From assembly GCA_030696285.1 (NCBI GenBank), contig JAUYSQ010000122.1, positions 1-38,289 on the forward strand: DNA of 38,289 nucleotides. Direction: 5' to 3'. Below, in pieces: positions 28,984 to 38,289 of this stretch. Origin of the DNA: Sulfuricurvum sp. (GTDB lineage Bacteria; Campylobacterota; Campylobacteria; Campylobacterales; Sulfurimonadaceae). The notes beneath the pieces were generated by a model. That model did no database searches. It had not been told where the DNA came from and saw only the letters and a list, made by a program, of their open reading frames with translations. The position numbers and the translations under genes are program-made. Every line of letters begins with the position of its first letter. Position 1 is the stretch's first letter.

Positions 28984-31149
28984 TTATCCTTGGTTTCGGT
29001 ACGCATCATCGGTCCGAAAAAATTGTATAATTTTCCCTTTTTTATCCAGTTTTGAACGGAGGCGGTTCAAATCATTTTCCAGTGTTTGAAATTCCATTTC
29101 ACAATACTGTGTATGCTCTGAACGCTCTTTACCCAACTCAATACTGTTAATATCTAAGCTCATTTTTGCCATATAGGTCAATAAATCCGCGAGAGATCCT
29201 TGTGCGTTAGGCATACTGATAATAAGGTGATAGCGATTGAACTGCTGCTGCTTCCATCGCACAAATACCATCGGCTCATGCGCTTCAATCATACTGGCTG
29301 CATGTTTGCACATTTTATGATGGACATGTGCTTTGGAATCAACCAAAAATGCGACGATCTCATCGCCCGATTTAGGATGACAACAGTAGTCAAATACCGC
29401 ATCTGAAATATTTTCATTGGAGAGCACTTCGACGGAGGCAAATAAAAAGGGTTTCAATTTAAACCGATCTCTCGTCCAAAATGCGCCAAATCGGCTATTG
29501 GCTTGCATTGCCTCTTTGAGACGATTGAGCACTTCTTTGAAAAAATCAAGCTCTCTTGGAATTCGGTACCACTGATCTGAAAGTTCCACTTTCCCTAAAA
29601 TGTCTGCCACTTTGTCGGGAGCCAAACGAAGAACCGCTGAAAGAATATTAATACCGCTTTCGTGGTCGATGGAACGTATTCGCTGATTGCAATTGGCACG
29701 CATACTCGATTTCGCACGCGATGTTTTCACGGTATCAATCCACGTACATCGTGTGATTTTTTTACCCTTGGGAGCAGTCATAATTTTGACAATATCACCA
29801 TTGTGCAATTCGTTCAACAGGCTTGCTTTCTCTTTATTGACCAAACACCCCTCTGCACTGTCCCCTACCTCAGTATGAACGGCATAGGCAAAATCAAGAG
29901 CCACTGCACCGCGAGGGAGCGTAAAGGCTTTCCCTTTTGGTGAAAACACACTGATGTCTTCACTGTAAAGATCGTTCTTGATCAATTCATAGAATGCTTC
30001 AACCGATTCGTTTTGATATTGAAGGTTATGGAGCCAATCGAGACTAATGGCATTATTGCCGCCGCTCTTGTACTTCCAATGCGCCGCGACCCCTAACTCT
30101 GCCGTTGCGTGCATCTCGTAGGTACGAATCTGAACTTCAAAAATGGCACTCTCATCAAATACGGTTGTATGGAGAGTTTGATACCCATTTTCTTTAGGAA
30201 TGGCAATATAGTCTTTAAAACGTGCACTTAAAGGCTGAAAGTTCAAATGAACCATTCCAAAAACTTTATAACAGTCAATCGGATTTTTCACCAAAATACG
30301 AACGGCCAAGAGATCAAGAATCTCATCGATTCCTATCCCTTTACGCTGCATTTTCAGATAAATAGAATAATTGTGCTTTACTCGACTGAGTATTTCAAAA
30401 TCTTCCTGACACATTCCATTTGACAATAAAATTTGGGTGAGTTTTTCACAAAATGCATTCAGCCGTCGATTGATCGAACGGTAATTTGCTTCCAAATAGG
30501 CTTCAATAGATTTTTTATCTTCAGCGAAAAGATACTGAAAACTCAAGTCCTCCAGTAAATTTTTAAGAAAAGAGATACCTAATCGGTGAGCAATAGGAGC
30601 ATAAACTACCAGCGTCTCTTCAGCGATGCGATGTTGTTTTGCAGGGGAGAGGGCATCAAGGGTAAGCATATTATGAAGACGATCGCACAATTTGACGACC
30701 AAAACACGAACATCCTCGATCGACGCAAGGAGCATTTTACGAAACGTTAAAGCAGACACTACGAGTTTTTGATCGGAATCCGATGGGATAAGCTCCGCAT
30801 CACGGATCATATCAATTTTTGTCAGCCCTTCAACAAGATGAGCAACATCATCGCCATAATCACGCCCTATCTCCTCGATTGTGATCGCCGTATCTTCCAC
30901 CACATCATGCAACAATGCAGCGATCACCATTGCTTCATCTGCTGTGAGTTCAGCCACAAGAGAAGCGACTAAAATAGGGTGGACAATGTAGGGCTCGCCA
31001 CTTTTACGGCTTTGACCTACATGCGCATCGGATGCAAAAGCGTAAGCACGCTCAATCGCCCCTGCAGTAGGAATAGATGCACGCAAGTGCGCAAGAGCAC
31101 TCTCTACATCATTGATTTTTCTGATGGTTTCAATATCGATATTATTCAA
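28984..31149 (-). CDS. spoT: Bifunctional (p)ppGpp synthetase/hydrolase (RSH)
   Basis: This 721-residue RelA/SpoT homologue makes and degrades the stringent-response alarmones. Domains in order: HD hydrolase (about residues 40-190, with HDVVEDT), synthetase (about 230-350, with SRVKHNYSIYLKMQRKG and KDYIAIPKENGYQTLHTTV), TGS (about 395-455, ISVFSPKGKAFTLPRGAVALDFAY), a helical region, and a C-terminal ACT-like domain (about 650-715). An intact HD motif indicates hydrolase activity. The start codon is TTG at 31149, with GAGG six bases upstream and no better ATG nearby. As the only RSH usual in this phylum, it would handle both functions. It is co-transcribed with rpoZ, whose product helps ppGpp bind RNA polymerase. 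Confidence 0.93.
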   Translation of the reverse strand: MNNIDIETIRKINDVESALAHLRASIPTAGAIERAYAFASDAHVGQSRKSGEPYIVHPILVASLVAELTADEAMVIAALLHDVVEDTAITIEEIGRDYGDDVAHLVEGLTKIDMIRDAELIPSDSDQKLVVSALTFRKMLLASIEDVRVLVVKLCDRLHNMLTLDALSPAKQHRIAEETLVVYAPIAHRLGISFLKNLLEDLSFQYLFAEDKKSIEAYLEANYRSINRRLNAFCEKLTQILLSNGMCQEDFEILSRVKHNYSIYLKMQRKGIGIDEILDLLAVRILVKNPIDCYKVFGMVHLNFQPLSARFKDYIAIPKENGYQTLHTTVFDESAIFEVQIRTYEMHATAELGVAAHWKYKSGGNNAISLDWLHNLQYQNESVEAFYELIKNDLYSEDISVFSPKGKAFTLPRGAVALDFAYAVHTEVGDSAEGCLVNKEKASLLNELHNGDIVKIMTAPKGKKITRCTWIDTVKTSRAKSSMRANCNQRIRSIDHESGINILSAVLRLAPDKVADILGKVELSDQWYRIPRELDFFKEVLNRLKEAMQANSRFGAFWTRDRFKLKPFLFASVEVLSNENISDAVFDYCCHPKSGDEIVAFLVDSKAHVHHKMCKHAASMIEAHEPMVFVRWKQQQFNRYHLIISMPNAQGSLADLLTYMAKMSLDINSIELGKERSEHTQYCEMEFQTLENDLNRLRSKLDKKGKIIQFFRTDDAYRNQG

Positions 31150-31170
31150 CGATGCCTCGTTACGAAAAAG

Positions 31171-31386
31171 TTAAACGTTGTCCACGAAACCTTTAATGGT
31201 AATATGCCCCTCGGCAATTTCCATCAAAGCAACATCGGCAGCTTTAGCTTTTTTCAAATCAATATTTAATTTGGTTGATGCACCATTTTGAAGTTGTTCT
31301 GACCGTTTTGCTACCGCAAGTGCAAGCTGATAACGATCAAGATTTGCTGTCTCTAATGCTTTTGCTGTTAATTGTTCAAGTCTCAT
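31171..31386 (-). CDS. rpoZ: RNA polymerase omega subunit
   Basis: This 71-residue protein is the small polymerase subunit that supports beta-prime folding. The signature is MRLEQLTAKALE...RYQLALAVAKRSEQLQNG, with the conserved helical Arg-Tyr and AKR segments. The ATG at 31386 is used; a longer frame from 31518 only runs back into pyrH. The gene lies between pyrH and spoT, its usual place in Campylobacterota. Confidence 0.92.
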   Translation of the reverse strand: MRLEQLTAKALETANLDRYQLALAVAKRSEQLQNGASTKLNIDLKKAKAADVALMEIAEGHITIKGFVDNV

Positions 31387-31405
31387 TTTGGTATTCCTTT
31401 TAAAG

Positions 31406-32148
<743 letters not shown>

Positions 32149-32221
32149 CTTTATTGTCGCTTTAAGGTTGCTTTGACTACACTCTTGTATATTAATCTAT
32201 GGTTTAGGTTAGGAGCAATTG

Positions 32222-33541
32222 GTGAATTGGTTGCGTTATGTTAAGGAGTTGATATTCCTAAAAAAATCACCTGAAATTCCTCACTACGGGCGAAGTATTC
32301 ATGCCCTTCCCAATCCAAAAGAACATGAATTATTTGATCTTTCAGCGACGGCATTTAGAGCCAATAATATCGTACTAGGCTACCGTTATTTTTTAGAATC
32401 CATTCAACACGCCAATAGCCACGAACACCTTGTTCTGACCATTAACGATGATACTATCAGCTTCAAGCTTTACCAAGGGAGTGCCATCCTTCACGGTACA
32501 ATTACGGCGGAACATTTTCACGTAACCTCACAAATTGCCAAGGCTTCCAATCTTCATGTTGCAATGAAACGGCGATTTTTAGAGCGAAATTTTCAACTTA
32601 CTTATTGTCGTTTTCGCCAAAAAGAGGATGTGATAGAGTTGAGTATTAAACTGCACAACACGACTATCACCCCTCAAAAAATCTTTTTTCCCCTCCGAGA
32701 GCTTGCCCTCAATGCCGATTTTGAAAAAGAGTTTATTGCCAGTGAATTTGAAGAATCTGCATTGCTTGAATATGATCATATCCATCCTATCGACCCTCAT
32801 CGTCTTCACCGTTTGTATGAAACCATGCAAGAGTGGATTCGTACCACCAAATTAAGTCTAATAGGACTTCTTTCAAACGATAACAAGGGGATGGCTTCCT
32901 TTAGTTATCTCGCCCTTTTACTTCAAATCGATTACTTACTCATCCCCCACAAAAAAATGGCAAAAGAGATTAACGAAAAAATCAATACCTATTTCTTAGA
33001 GGACGAAAAGCTCACAACAGACAAAAATAGTGATTTAGAGAGCTATCTTGCTGAACTTGAGTCAATGAGTTTTGAGGCGTTTTCAACTCAGTTTTACTCT
33101 TCTACCACCACTTTTTCTCCATTTGAACAAGCGATGCATGATGATATTGCAGACTTTATCGACGAGTCACTGAGCAAGGTGCGCTGGTACAAAAACAACC
33201 ATGCCAACTACGTCATCACTACCATCTATCGCTACATTGCTCTTTATATTCTTTTCAACTATGGGATTCATCCTTCCCTTAGAGCTCTGCTGCATTTGCA
33301 TGTTCAAGTTTATGCTTCAAACTTTTTTGCCGATGAGGGAGCCCTTAAACTCTACGACAGCAATACCAATACGTTTGAAAAAAAAGCCATCTCCAACGCT
33401 ATTGCAGCGGCAATAGAACCTTATCAATATCGTTACAAAAATCTTATAAATTTTGCCGATCAGCTTAACTTTAGCGACCTTGATCATTTTAGCCAAAGCT
33501 TCTACCTCCAAATCCAGAATCTCGACTATCAGGAGATCTAA
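32222..33541 (+). CDS. Unknown 439-residue cytoplasmic protein
   Basis: This soluble protein has no signal peptide or clear membrane segment. The first 200 residues are mixed alpha/beta with a beta-rich part (residues about 70-155), and the last 170 are helical with aromatic residues (HANYVITTIYRYIALYILFNYGIHPSLRALLHLHVQVYA). GTG at 32222 is the likely start, with AGGAG seven bases upstream; the in-frame TTG at 32219 is too close to it. The protease gene follows after two bases, so the two proteins probably work together. I do not recognise the family. Confidence 0.75.
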   Translation: MNWLRYVKELIFLKKSPEIPHYGRSIHALPNPKEHELFDLSATAFRANNIVLGYRYFLESIQHANSHEHLVLTINDDTISFKLYQGSAILHGTITAEHFHVTSQIAKASNLHVAMKRRFLERNFQLTYCRFRQKEDVIELSIKLHNTTITPQKIFFPLRELALNADFEKEFIASEFEESALLEYDHIHPIDPHRLHRLYETMQEWIRTTKLSLIGLLSNDNKGMASFSYLALLLQIDYLLIPHKKMAKEINEKINTYFLEDEKLTTDKNSDLESYLAELESMSFEAFSTQFYSSTTTFSPFEQAMHDDIADFIDESLSKVRWYKNNHANYVITTIYRYIALYILFNYGIHPSLRALLHLHVQVYASNFFADEGALKLYDSNTNTFEKKAISNAIAAAIEPYQYRYKNLINFADQLNFSDLDHFSQSFYLQIQNLDYQEI

Positions 33542-33543
33542 AG

Positions 33544-34641
33544 ATGAAACAACTCACCCAGAAAACACTTGAAACCTCTATCGAGAGCATCGTGCAGATC
33601 ATGACCCCATACGGTACTGGAAGCGGCTTTATTATCGGGGATTTAATTGTTACCAATTCTCATGTCGTTGGTGGGCTCAAAGAGGTTGTTATCAGCACCA
33701 AAACACTTCCTAGAACGATCGGGAATGTTGTTTATGATGATGATGCATACGATTTGGCATTTATCCACGCTCCTACACCCCTGCTTCCCAACCACCCGCT
33801 TCGTTTGTGCAGTGATACTATCCATGATGGAGATACCGTTATTGCCATTGGTCACCCCTACGGTCTCAACTACTCTACTACCGAGGGGATCATCTCCAAA
33901 GCTATTAGGCTGCAAGGGGAGATAGAATACATCCAGTTCGATGCAGCGATCAACCCCGGAAACAGTGGCGGTCCGTTGATTAATGAATCGGGAGAAGTAA
34001 TCGGCGTCAATACCTTTATTATTCAAAATTCTAACAACCTCGGATTTGCCCTCCCCTATTATCTTCTCCAAGAAGCGTTGGAGAACTTTTTAGCATTGCA
34101 TACCCTCGATATACTCCGTTGCGTATCGTGTAAAAATCTTATCGTAGAATCGACCATACACAACGACTATTGCCCCAAATGCGGCATCAAACTCGATGTT
34201 GCCAAACGCAGACGTGAAGGGTATAAACCCTCTGGTGTTGTAGCATTGATAGAAAAAATACTCGAAAAGCTGGGGATCAATGTCACCCTTTCGCGGCGCA
34301 GTCAGCGAAGCTGGAGATTTGAATCAGGCGCAACGAAAATCGATATCAACTATTATGATAATGGAGTAGTGATTGCGGATGCGGCACTGTGTCGTATCCC
34401 CTCCGAAAATATTGAAGAACTGTATGACTTTTTATTACACGAAAATGGGATTTTAGACGATCTTCAGCTCTCTATCGATGAAAACAGTGTCTATTTCTCG
34501 TACATCATCATCGACACGTCTCTCACTCAAGAAGACGGAGAACGTGCCCTTAAAGCTCTTTATACTCTCATTCCTGCGTACCAGAAAAATCTGATTGAAA
34601 ATTTCAACGCACCTGAGCCGAAATTTGATGAGTTTGAATAA
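33544..34641 (+). CDS. Cytoplasmic trypsin-like (HtrA-type) protease with zinc ribbon and C-terminal YbjN-like domain
   Basis: This 365-residue protein has an HtrA-like protease domain at residues about 10-185 with the triad His40 (TNSHVVGG), Asp70 (AYDLAFI) and Ser141 (NPGNSGGPL). A zinc ribbon follows with Cys193, Cys196, Cys210 and Cys213 (CVSC...CPKC). The last 130 residues (RSWRFESGATKIDINYYDNGVVIADA...) look like a YbjN/secretion-chaperone-like alpha-beta domain. There is no signal peptide and no PDZ domain, so unlike DegP it should act in the cytoplasm. It is coupled to the preceding unknown gene. Its 3' end overlaps the convergent DUF502-like gene by 38 bp. The triad is intact; substrates are unknown. 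Confidence 0.85.
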   Translation: MKQLTQKTLETSIESIVQIMTPYGTGSGFIIGDLIVTNSHVVGGLKEVVISTKTLPRTIGNVVYDDDAYDLAFIHAPTPLLPNHPLRLCSDTIHDGDTVIAIGHPYGLNYSTTEGIISKAIRLQGEIEYIQFDAAINPGNSGGPLINESGEVIGVNTFIIQNSNNLGFALPYYLLQEALENFLALHTLDILRCVSCKNLIVESTIHNDYCPKCGIKLDVAKRRREGYKPSGVVALIEKILEKLGINVTLSRRSQRSWRFESGATKIDINYYDNGVVIADAALCRIPSENIEELYDFLLHENGILDDLQLSIDENSVYFSYIIIDTSLTQEDGERALKALYTLIPAYQKNLIENFNAPEPKFDEFE

Positions 34642-35224
34642 GCTGTGAAACTTCCTCTTTTTGCGGGAAATCGGCTCCCATACTGATAATAAAGGAAGAA
34701 GCTTCTTGGAGCGTGAGGGATGTTTTTTTAATCATTACTTCGTCCACCAGTACCGTATAGCCACTCGTAGGATTCGGAGACGTTGGGATAAACAGTACAC
34801 AAATATTTTCATGACGATTGAGCAGATACGCCGGAACCCATAACCCTTCTTTTGGATATTCGACCAAAACGACCTCTTTTTTTGTCCCGTCTTCACCTCC
34901 TGAAAGCATAGCCGCCAGTTTTTTTGAAACGGAATAGACGGAACGAATAGCCGGTATTTTTTCAAACGTACTATCGATCATGGAGACAAAAATAGAGCGC
35001 CCGTATTTCTCTATCGAAAAACCAAGCAGTGCAAAAACTCCAATTACCCCGATCATAAGGGTCATCGTTATCCCAAAGGAATTCGTATAATCGTGCAAAG
35101 AGAAATACGCACTGACTCCCAAATTTTTAAGATAATTCACAACGGTCAATACTAAAATAAGCGGGAACAACGACAACGCTCCGACAAAAATATACCGAAA
35201 TAACAGTTTGGCTCTTAAGCCCAT
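34604..35224 (-). CDS. DUF502-family inner-membrane protein
   Basis: This 206-residue protein has two N-terminal membrane helices (about residues 8-30 and 50-75), and a C-terminal domain with PAIRSVYSVSKKLAAML, EVVLVEYPKEGLWVPAYLL and VCVLFIPTSPNPTSGYTVLV-like segments characteristic of DUF502. The function of the family is unknown. ATG at 35224 has AAAGGA about six bases upstream; a start at 35293 lies in the promoter of the divergent gene and is rejected. Its 3' end overlaps the protease gene tail to tail. Confidence 0.85.
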   Translation of the reverse strand: MGLRAKLLFRYIFVGALSLFPLILVLTVVNYLKNLGVSAYFSLHDYTNSFGITMTLMIGVIGVFALLGFSIEKYGRSIFVSMIDSTFEKIPAIRSVYSVSKKLAAMLSGGEDGTKKEVVLVEYPKEGLWVPAYLLNRHENICVLFIPTSPNPTSGYTVLVDEVMIKKTSLTLQEASSFIISMGADFPQKEEVSQLIQTHQISAQVR

Positions 35225-35235
35225 AAACGTCCTTT

Positions 35236-35252
35236 TATGACAAATTGTCATA
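35236..35252. promoter_or_regulatory. 17-bp perfect palindrome in divergent promoter
   Basis: TATGACAAATTGTCATA is perfectly symmetrical about the central A and lies in the 83-bp gap between the DUF502-like gene and the oligopeptidase gene. It is placed to act as an operator for the minus-strand promoter, being just upstream of the Shine-Dalgarno of that gene. Confidence 0.5.
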
Positions 35253-35307
35253 TTATAGAATACTTTTTGAAACACTTTACTACAATAACGCAACTATAGG
35301 AGATACA

Positions 35308-37263
35308 ATGCAACCATTTGCCGATTTTAAACTCAATTTAGAGACTTTTATACCCGATTTGAATGCCCTGATCGAAATTAACCATAAAACCATTGCCGAT
35401 TTGTTGGCCATCCCAGACAAAACCTACGCCAATTTCGTCCGTCCGTTTGATTTTATGGAAGAAGAGATGGAACTTTTATTCACCCCTCTTTCGCATATCA
35501 ATGCCGTCAACAACTCCGAACTCTCCCAAAAAGTGTATGCGGATGCACTCCCGATTCTGACCGATTACTCGACCTTTGTCGGACAAAATCTTGCTATTTA
35601 TGATGCTTTCAAAGCCATAAAAGCAAACGAATACAACACTTTAAATATTGAACAGTGTCGTATCCTTGATCTTAATATTCTCCATTTTGAACTTGCAGGG
35701 GCTCATTTGGATGAAACTTCCAAAAAACGACTTGCCGAAATTAATTTACGAAAAAGTACCCTTACCAACGACTTTTCCCAAAATGTTTTGGATGCCACCA
35801 ATGCGTATGAGAAAATCATCACCAATGAGGCCGATGTCGAAGGGATCAGCGAAAACGATCTTGAAGATGCGAGATTCGAAGAAGATGGTGTGACCAAATA
35901 CCGATTTACATTGCAAATGCCCTCGTACATCGCCTATATGACCTACGGGAAAAATCGTTCGATTCGGGAAGAACTTTACCGTGCTTACACGACACGCGCT
36001 CCACAGAACGCTAAAATAATTGATGAACTGATGGCACTTCGTCAAGAAATGGCACATCTGCTCGGATTTGAGAGCTACAGTGCGTATTCGCTGGCGTCTA
36101 AAATGGCTCCCGATACCCAAAGCGTTTTAAAATTTTTAAACGACCTTGCCCTCACCTCGCGCGCCCAAGCAGAACGTGAAATCGAAGAATTACGCGCGAT
36201 AGCAGGAGATATTGACCTCCAAAGCTATGACACCGCCTATTACGGTGAAATCCTCAAAAAAGCGCAATACGACATTGATGAAGAGGAATATAGAGTCTAT
36301 TTTGAGCAAAATTCTGTACTCAATGGAATGTTCGAGTTTTTACACAAAATGTTTGATATTCGCTTCGAAAAAATAGACACCGATTTGTGGGATGAAAAAG
36401 CAAGCGTTTATGACCTTTATGACGGAGAAACCTTGCGAGCGCGCGTCTATTTCGATCTCGAAGCACGTAAAAACAAACGCGGCGGTGCGTGGATGCACAA
36501 TTTTCAAACCCATTGCGAAGACACAGTAGGATGCAAACATCTCTCCAGTGCATTCGTCGTTTGTAACTTCCCCCCATCAAGCGACACCTCCTCCTCGCTG
36601 CTTCGGCACGATGATGTCGTTACCCTCTTTCATGAGATGGGACATACCCTTCATCATCTTCTCAGTACGGTACGAGAGCATGGTGTGAGCGGGGTTAATG
36701 GTGTGGAGTGGGATGCGGTTGAATTTCCTTCCCAATTTTTGGAGAATTTTGCTTACGAGCCCAAAGTTTTAAAACTTTTTGCCAAGCACGTCGAAAGCGG
36801 TAACGTTTTGAGCGACGAGATGATTGCGAAGCTCATCCGTGCCAAAAACTTCCAAAGCGGTCTTTTTATGCTTCGTCAGCTTGAATTTTCACTATTTGAT
36901 TTTGAACTTCACTCGAAACTCTATCAAGGAGATGAGATTCAATCGTTGCTTGATTCTATCCGAGAGCGGACATCATTGATTAAACCACCCGCTTATAATA
37001 AATTTCAAAACGGATTTAGTCATATTTTTAGCGGCGGATACAGTGCCGGGTATTACAGCTACAAATGGGCAGAAGTTCTCAGTGCGGATGCCTATTATGC
37101 CATCGTCGATGAGGGGATTTTTGATTCAGATCTCGCCCGAAAATACAAAGAGATTGTTTTGGGCGGTGGCGGAAGCCAGAGTATGCAGGACCTTTTTAAA
37201 GAGATGATGGGACGCGAATGTGAGACGAAAAATTTACTTCGTCTGAATGGCATAGAAGAGTGA
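35308..37263 (+). CDS. prlC: M3-family oligopeptidase (oligopeptidase A-like)
   Basis: This 651-residue zinc metallopeptidase degrades short peptides in the cytoplasm. The zinc motif HEMGH lies at residues 442-446 (FHEMGHTLHHLL), with the third ligand Glu in the downstream GVEWDAVEFPSQFLENF segment. The N-terminal helical half (LTPLSHINAVNNSELSQKVYADALP) and the C-terminal FSHIFSGGYSAGYYSYKWAEVLSADAY are typical of OpdA/PrlC. ATG at 35308 has GGAG six bases upstream; a longer frame from 35245 would run through the promoter. No signal peptide is present. Length is close to the 680 of E. coli PrlC. Confidence 0.93.
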   Translation: MQPFADFKLNLETFIPDLNALIEINHKTIADLLAIPDKTYANFVRPFDFMEEEMELLFTPLSHINAVNNSELSQKVYADALPILTDYSTFVGQNLAIYDAFKAIKANEYNTLNIEQCRILDLNILHFELAGAHLDETSKKRLAEINLRKSTLTNDFSQNVLDATNAYEKIITNEADVEGISENDLEDARFEEDGVTKYRFTLQMPSYIAYMTYGKNRSIREELYRAYTTRAPQNAKIIDELMALRQEMAHLLGFESYSAYSLASKMAPDTQSVLKFLNDLALTSRAQAEREIEELRAIAGDIDLQSYDTAYYGEILKKAQYDIDEEEYRVYFEQNSVLNGMFEFLHKMFDIRFEKIDTDLWDEKASVYDLYDGETLRARVYFDLEARKNKRGGAWMHNFQTHCEDTVGCKHLSSAFVVCNFPPSSDTSSSLLRHDDVVTLFHEMGHTLHHLLSTVREHGVSGVNGVEWDAVEFPSQFLENFAYEPKVLKLFAKHVESGNVLSDEMIAKLIRAKNFQSGLFMLRQLEFSLFDFELHSKLYQGDEIQSLLDSIRERTSLIKPPAYNKFQNGFSHIFSGGYSAGYYSYKWAEVLSADAYYAIVDEGIFDSDLARKYKEIVLGGGGSQSMQDLFKEMMGRECETKNLLRLNGIEE

Positions 37264-38273
37264 AGTTTTTTTGGCTGCTGCTCATAACGTTAACATTTTT
37301 AGGGGGAGTTGAAGTGAAAATAGCATCCTACAATGTTGAAAATTTGTTCGACATGAACAACGACGGTTCTGAATACGAACAGTATGTCCCCAATACCTCT
37401 TGGGGGTGGAATGAAGAGATGCACCGAATCAAACTGCAACATACGGCGCAAGTCATCTGCGACATTAAAGCGGATGTTATCGGACTTCAAGAGATCGAAT
37501 CGGAAACCGCCCTCAAAGAGCTCAAAGCGCAATTGAACCGACAAGGGCTTTATTATCCTTATTATGCATTTTCCCGTACCAAAAACGGAGGAGCCGTTTC
37601 AGTCGCACTTCTCAGCCGTTACCCAATCAAAACCGCTCTCAGCCACCCTGTCAGTTCAAACCGTGCTTACCGAGATATTTTGGAGGTTAAAATTGATATT
37701 GATGGCAAACTGTTGCGTGTCTATGTCAATCACTGGAAATCCAAAAGCGGGCCCGAGAGTATGCGTATCCAAAGTGCCAAGGTACTCAAAAAACGAATCG
37801 ATACTCTCGATGACGATGAGCCCTTCGTTTTACTCGGAGATTTTAACTCCCATTTTGAAGAGTACCGTACCTTTGTCAAAAGCAGGCGGCATAATGACAC
37901 CGAGGGGATCACAGGGATAAATCACATCCTCAAAACCATTGATGACGATGAAAATCCGATCAGCTATACCGCCCTTAAAAAGGATAATGATACGCTCTAC
38001 AATCTGTGGTACGAGCTTTCAGAGGAGAAACGGTGGAGCCATGAATTCAAAGGGCGCGGTGAGGGACTGGACAATATCATCATCTCCCCTGCTTTAGCAG
38101 ACGGACATGGCATTGATTATGTTAAAGGGAGTTTTGAGCGTTTTGAAGCCCCCTACCTCTTTCGTAAGGGGAAAGTGTATCGCTGGCAACAAAGCCGTAA
38201 ATACCCCAAACATCACTTAGGCGAAGGGTACTCCGATCACCTCCCCATTTCGGCTGTATTCAAAGTGAAATAA
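37260..38273 (+). CDS. Secreted endonuclease/exonuclease/phosphatase-family protein
   Basis: This 337-residue protein has a short signal peptide (MKFFWLLLITLTFLGG) followed directly by the EEP fold: VKIASYNVENLFD (metal-site Asn), GLQEIES (catalytic Glu), VNHWKSK, LLGDFNSH (Asp and Asn) and the final GYSDHLPISAVF (Asp-His). These are all the expected active-site residues. Substrate could be DNA, RNA or a phosphoester; the export signal points to an extracellular or periplasmic nuclease or phosphatase. The start is GTG, overlapping the oligopeptidase stop (GTGA), so the two genes are coupled. Confidence 0.88.
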   Translation: MKFFWLLLITLTFLGGVEVKIASYNVENLFDMNNDGSEYEQYVPNTSWGWNEEMHRIKLQHTAQVICDIKADVIGLQEIESETALKELKAQLNRQGLYYPYYAFSRTKNGGAVSVALLSRYPIKTALSHPVSSNRAYRDILEVKIDIDGKLLRVYVNHWKSKSGPESMRIQSAKVLKKRIDTLDDDEPFVLLGDFNSHFEEYRTFVKSRRHNDTEGITGINHILKTIDDDENPISYTALKKDNDTLYNLWYELSEEKRWSHEFKGRGEGLDNIIISPALADGHGIDYVKGSFERFEAPYLFRKGKVYRWQQSRKYPKHHLGEGYSDHLPISAVFKVK

Positions 38274-38289
38274 TAACAGGCTATAATCT

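Overview
The window looks like a chromosomal segment of a Campylobacterota (epsilonproteobacterial) bacterium, most like the Sulfurimonas/Sulfuricurvum group. This rests on protein style, the moderate-to-low GC, promoters with a clear TATAAT box but poor -35 box, and the minus-strand order pyrH-rpoZ-spoT-tyrS-NPD oxidoreductase-amidase, which is also the order in Helicobacter pylori. Genus is inference; no search was run.

Layout. (1) 1-5972: an MSHA-type pilus / type II secretion-like operon on + (secretin MshL 3' end, MshM-like AAA ATPase, MshN-like TPR protein, an unknown secreted protein, MshE assembly ATPase, MshG platform protein). (2) 5973-13028: housekeeping genes: UvrD-type helicase (-), valS (+), a YceI protein (-), pyrF (+) and an unknown membrane-anchored protein (+) with a hairpin leader. 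(3) 13113-13202: tRNA-Ser(GCU), whose 3' end is the insertion site of a prophage. (4) 13180-24135: a complete-looking filamentous (inovirus-type) prophage of about 10.9 kb, bounded by a perfect 25-bp direct repeat. (5) 24158-24234: tRNA-Gly(UCC), then an unknown secreted protein, the amiC-NPD-tyrS-spoT-rpoZ-pyrH operon (-), an unknown protein plus an unusual cytoplasmic trypsin-like protease (+), a DUF502-like membrane protein (-), an M3 oligopeptidase and a secreted endonuclease/exonuclease/phosphatase-fold protein (+).

The prophage is the main discovery. Read on the minus strand it runs: small unknown gene - candidate ssDNA-binding protein (pV position) - major coat protein (24-residue signal plus 38-residue mature chain) - three small membrane/secreted proteins - TspB/pIII-like adhesin - pVI-like membrane protein - Zot/pI ATPase - pIV-like secretin - ribbon-helix-helix protein - HUH rolling-circle initiator - small Cys-containing protein - tyrosine integrase. 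This follows the Ff order V-VIII-III-VI-I-IV, with replication and integration genes placed last. Divergently on + lie a small helix-turn-helix protein and a membrane-anchored transglutaminase-like protein, probably cargo. The divergent promoter region carries three 15-bp palindromes (TTGTAA-N3-TTACAA), a likely repressor switch. A gene-free 0.66-kb region at the right end holds many hairpins, a strong minus-strand terminator and a 24-nt direct repeat, which suits an origin/packaging region.

Two regulatory ideas stand out. Three phage genes share an unusual extended ribosome-binding leader (GGAGTGATA), and a separate hairpin in the phage's main transcript has the complement of that leader in its loop. 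Also, the phage's right end carries a good promoter pointing out at tRNA-Gly, which integration has separated from the tRNA-Ser promoter.
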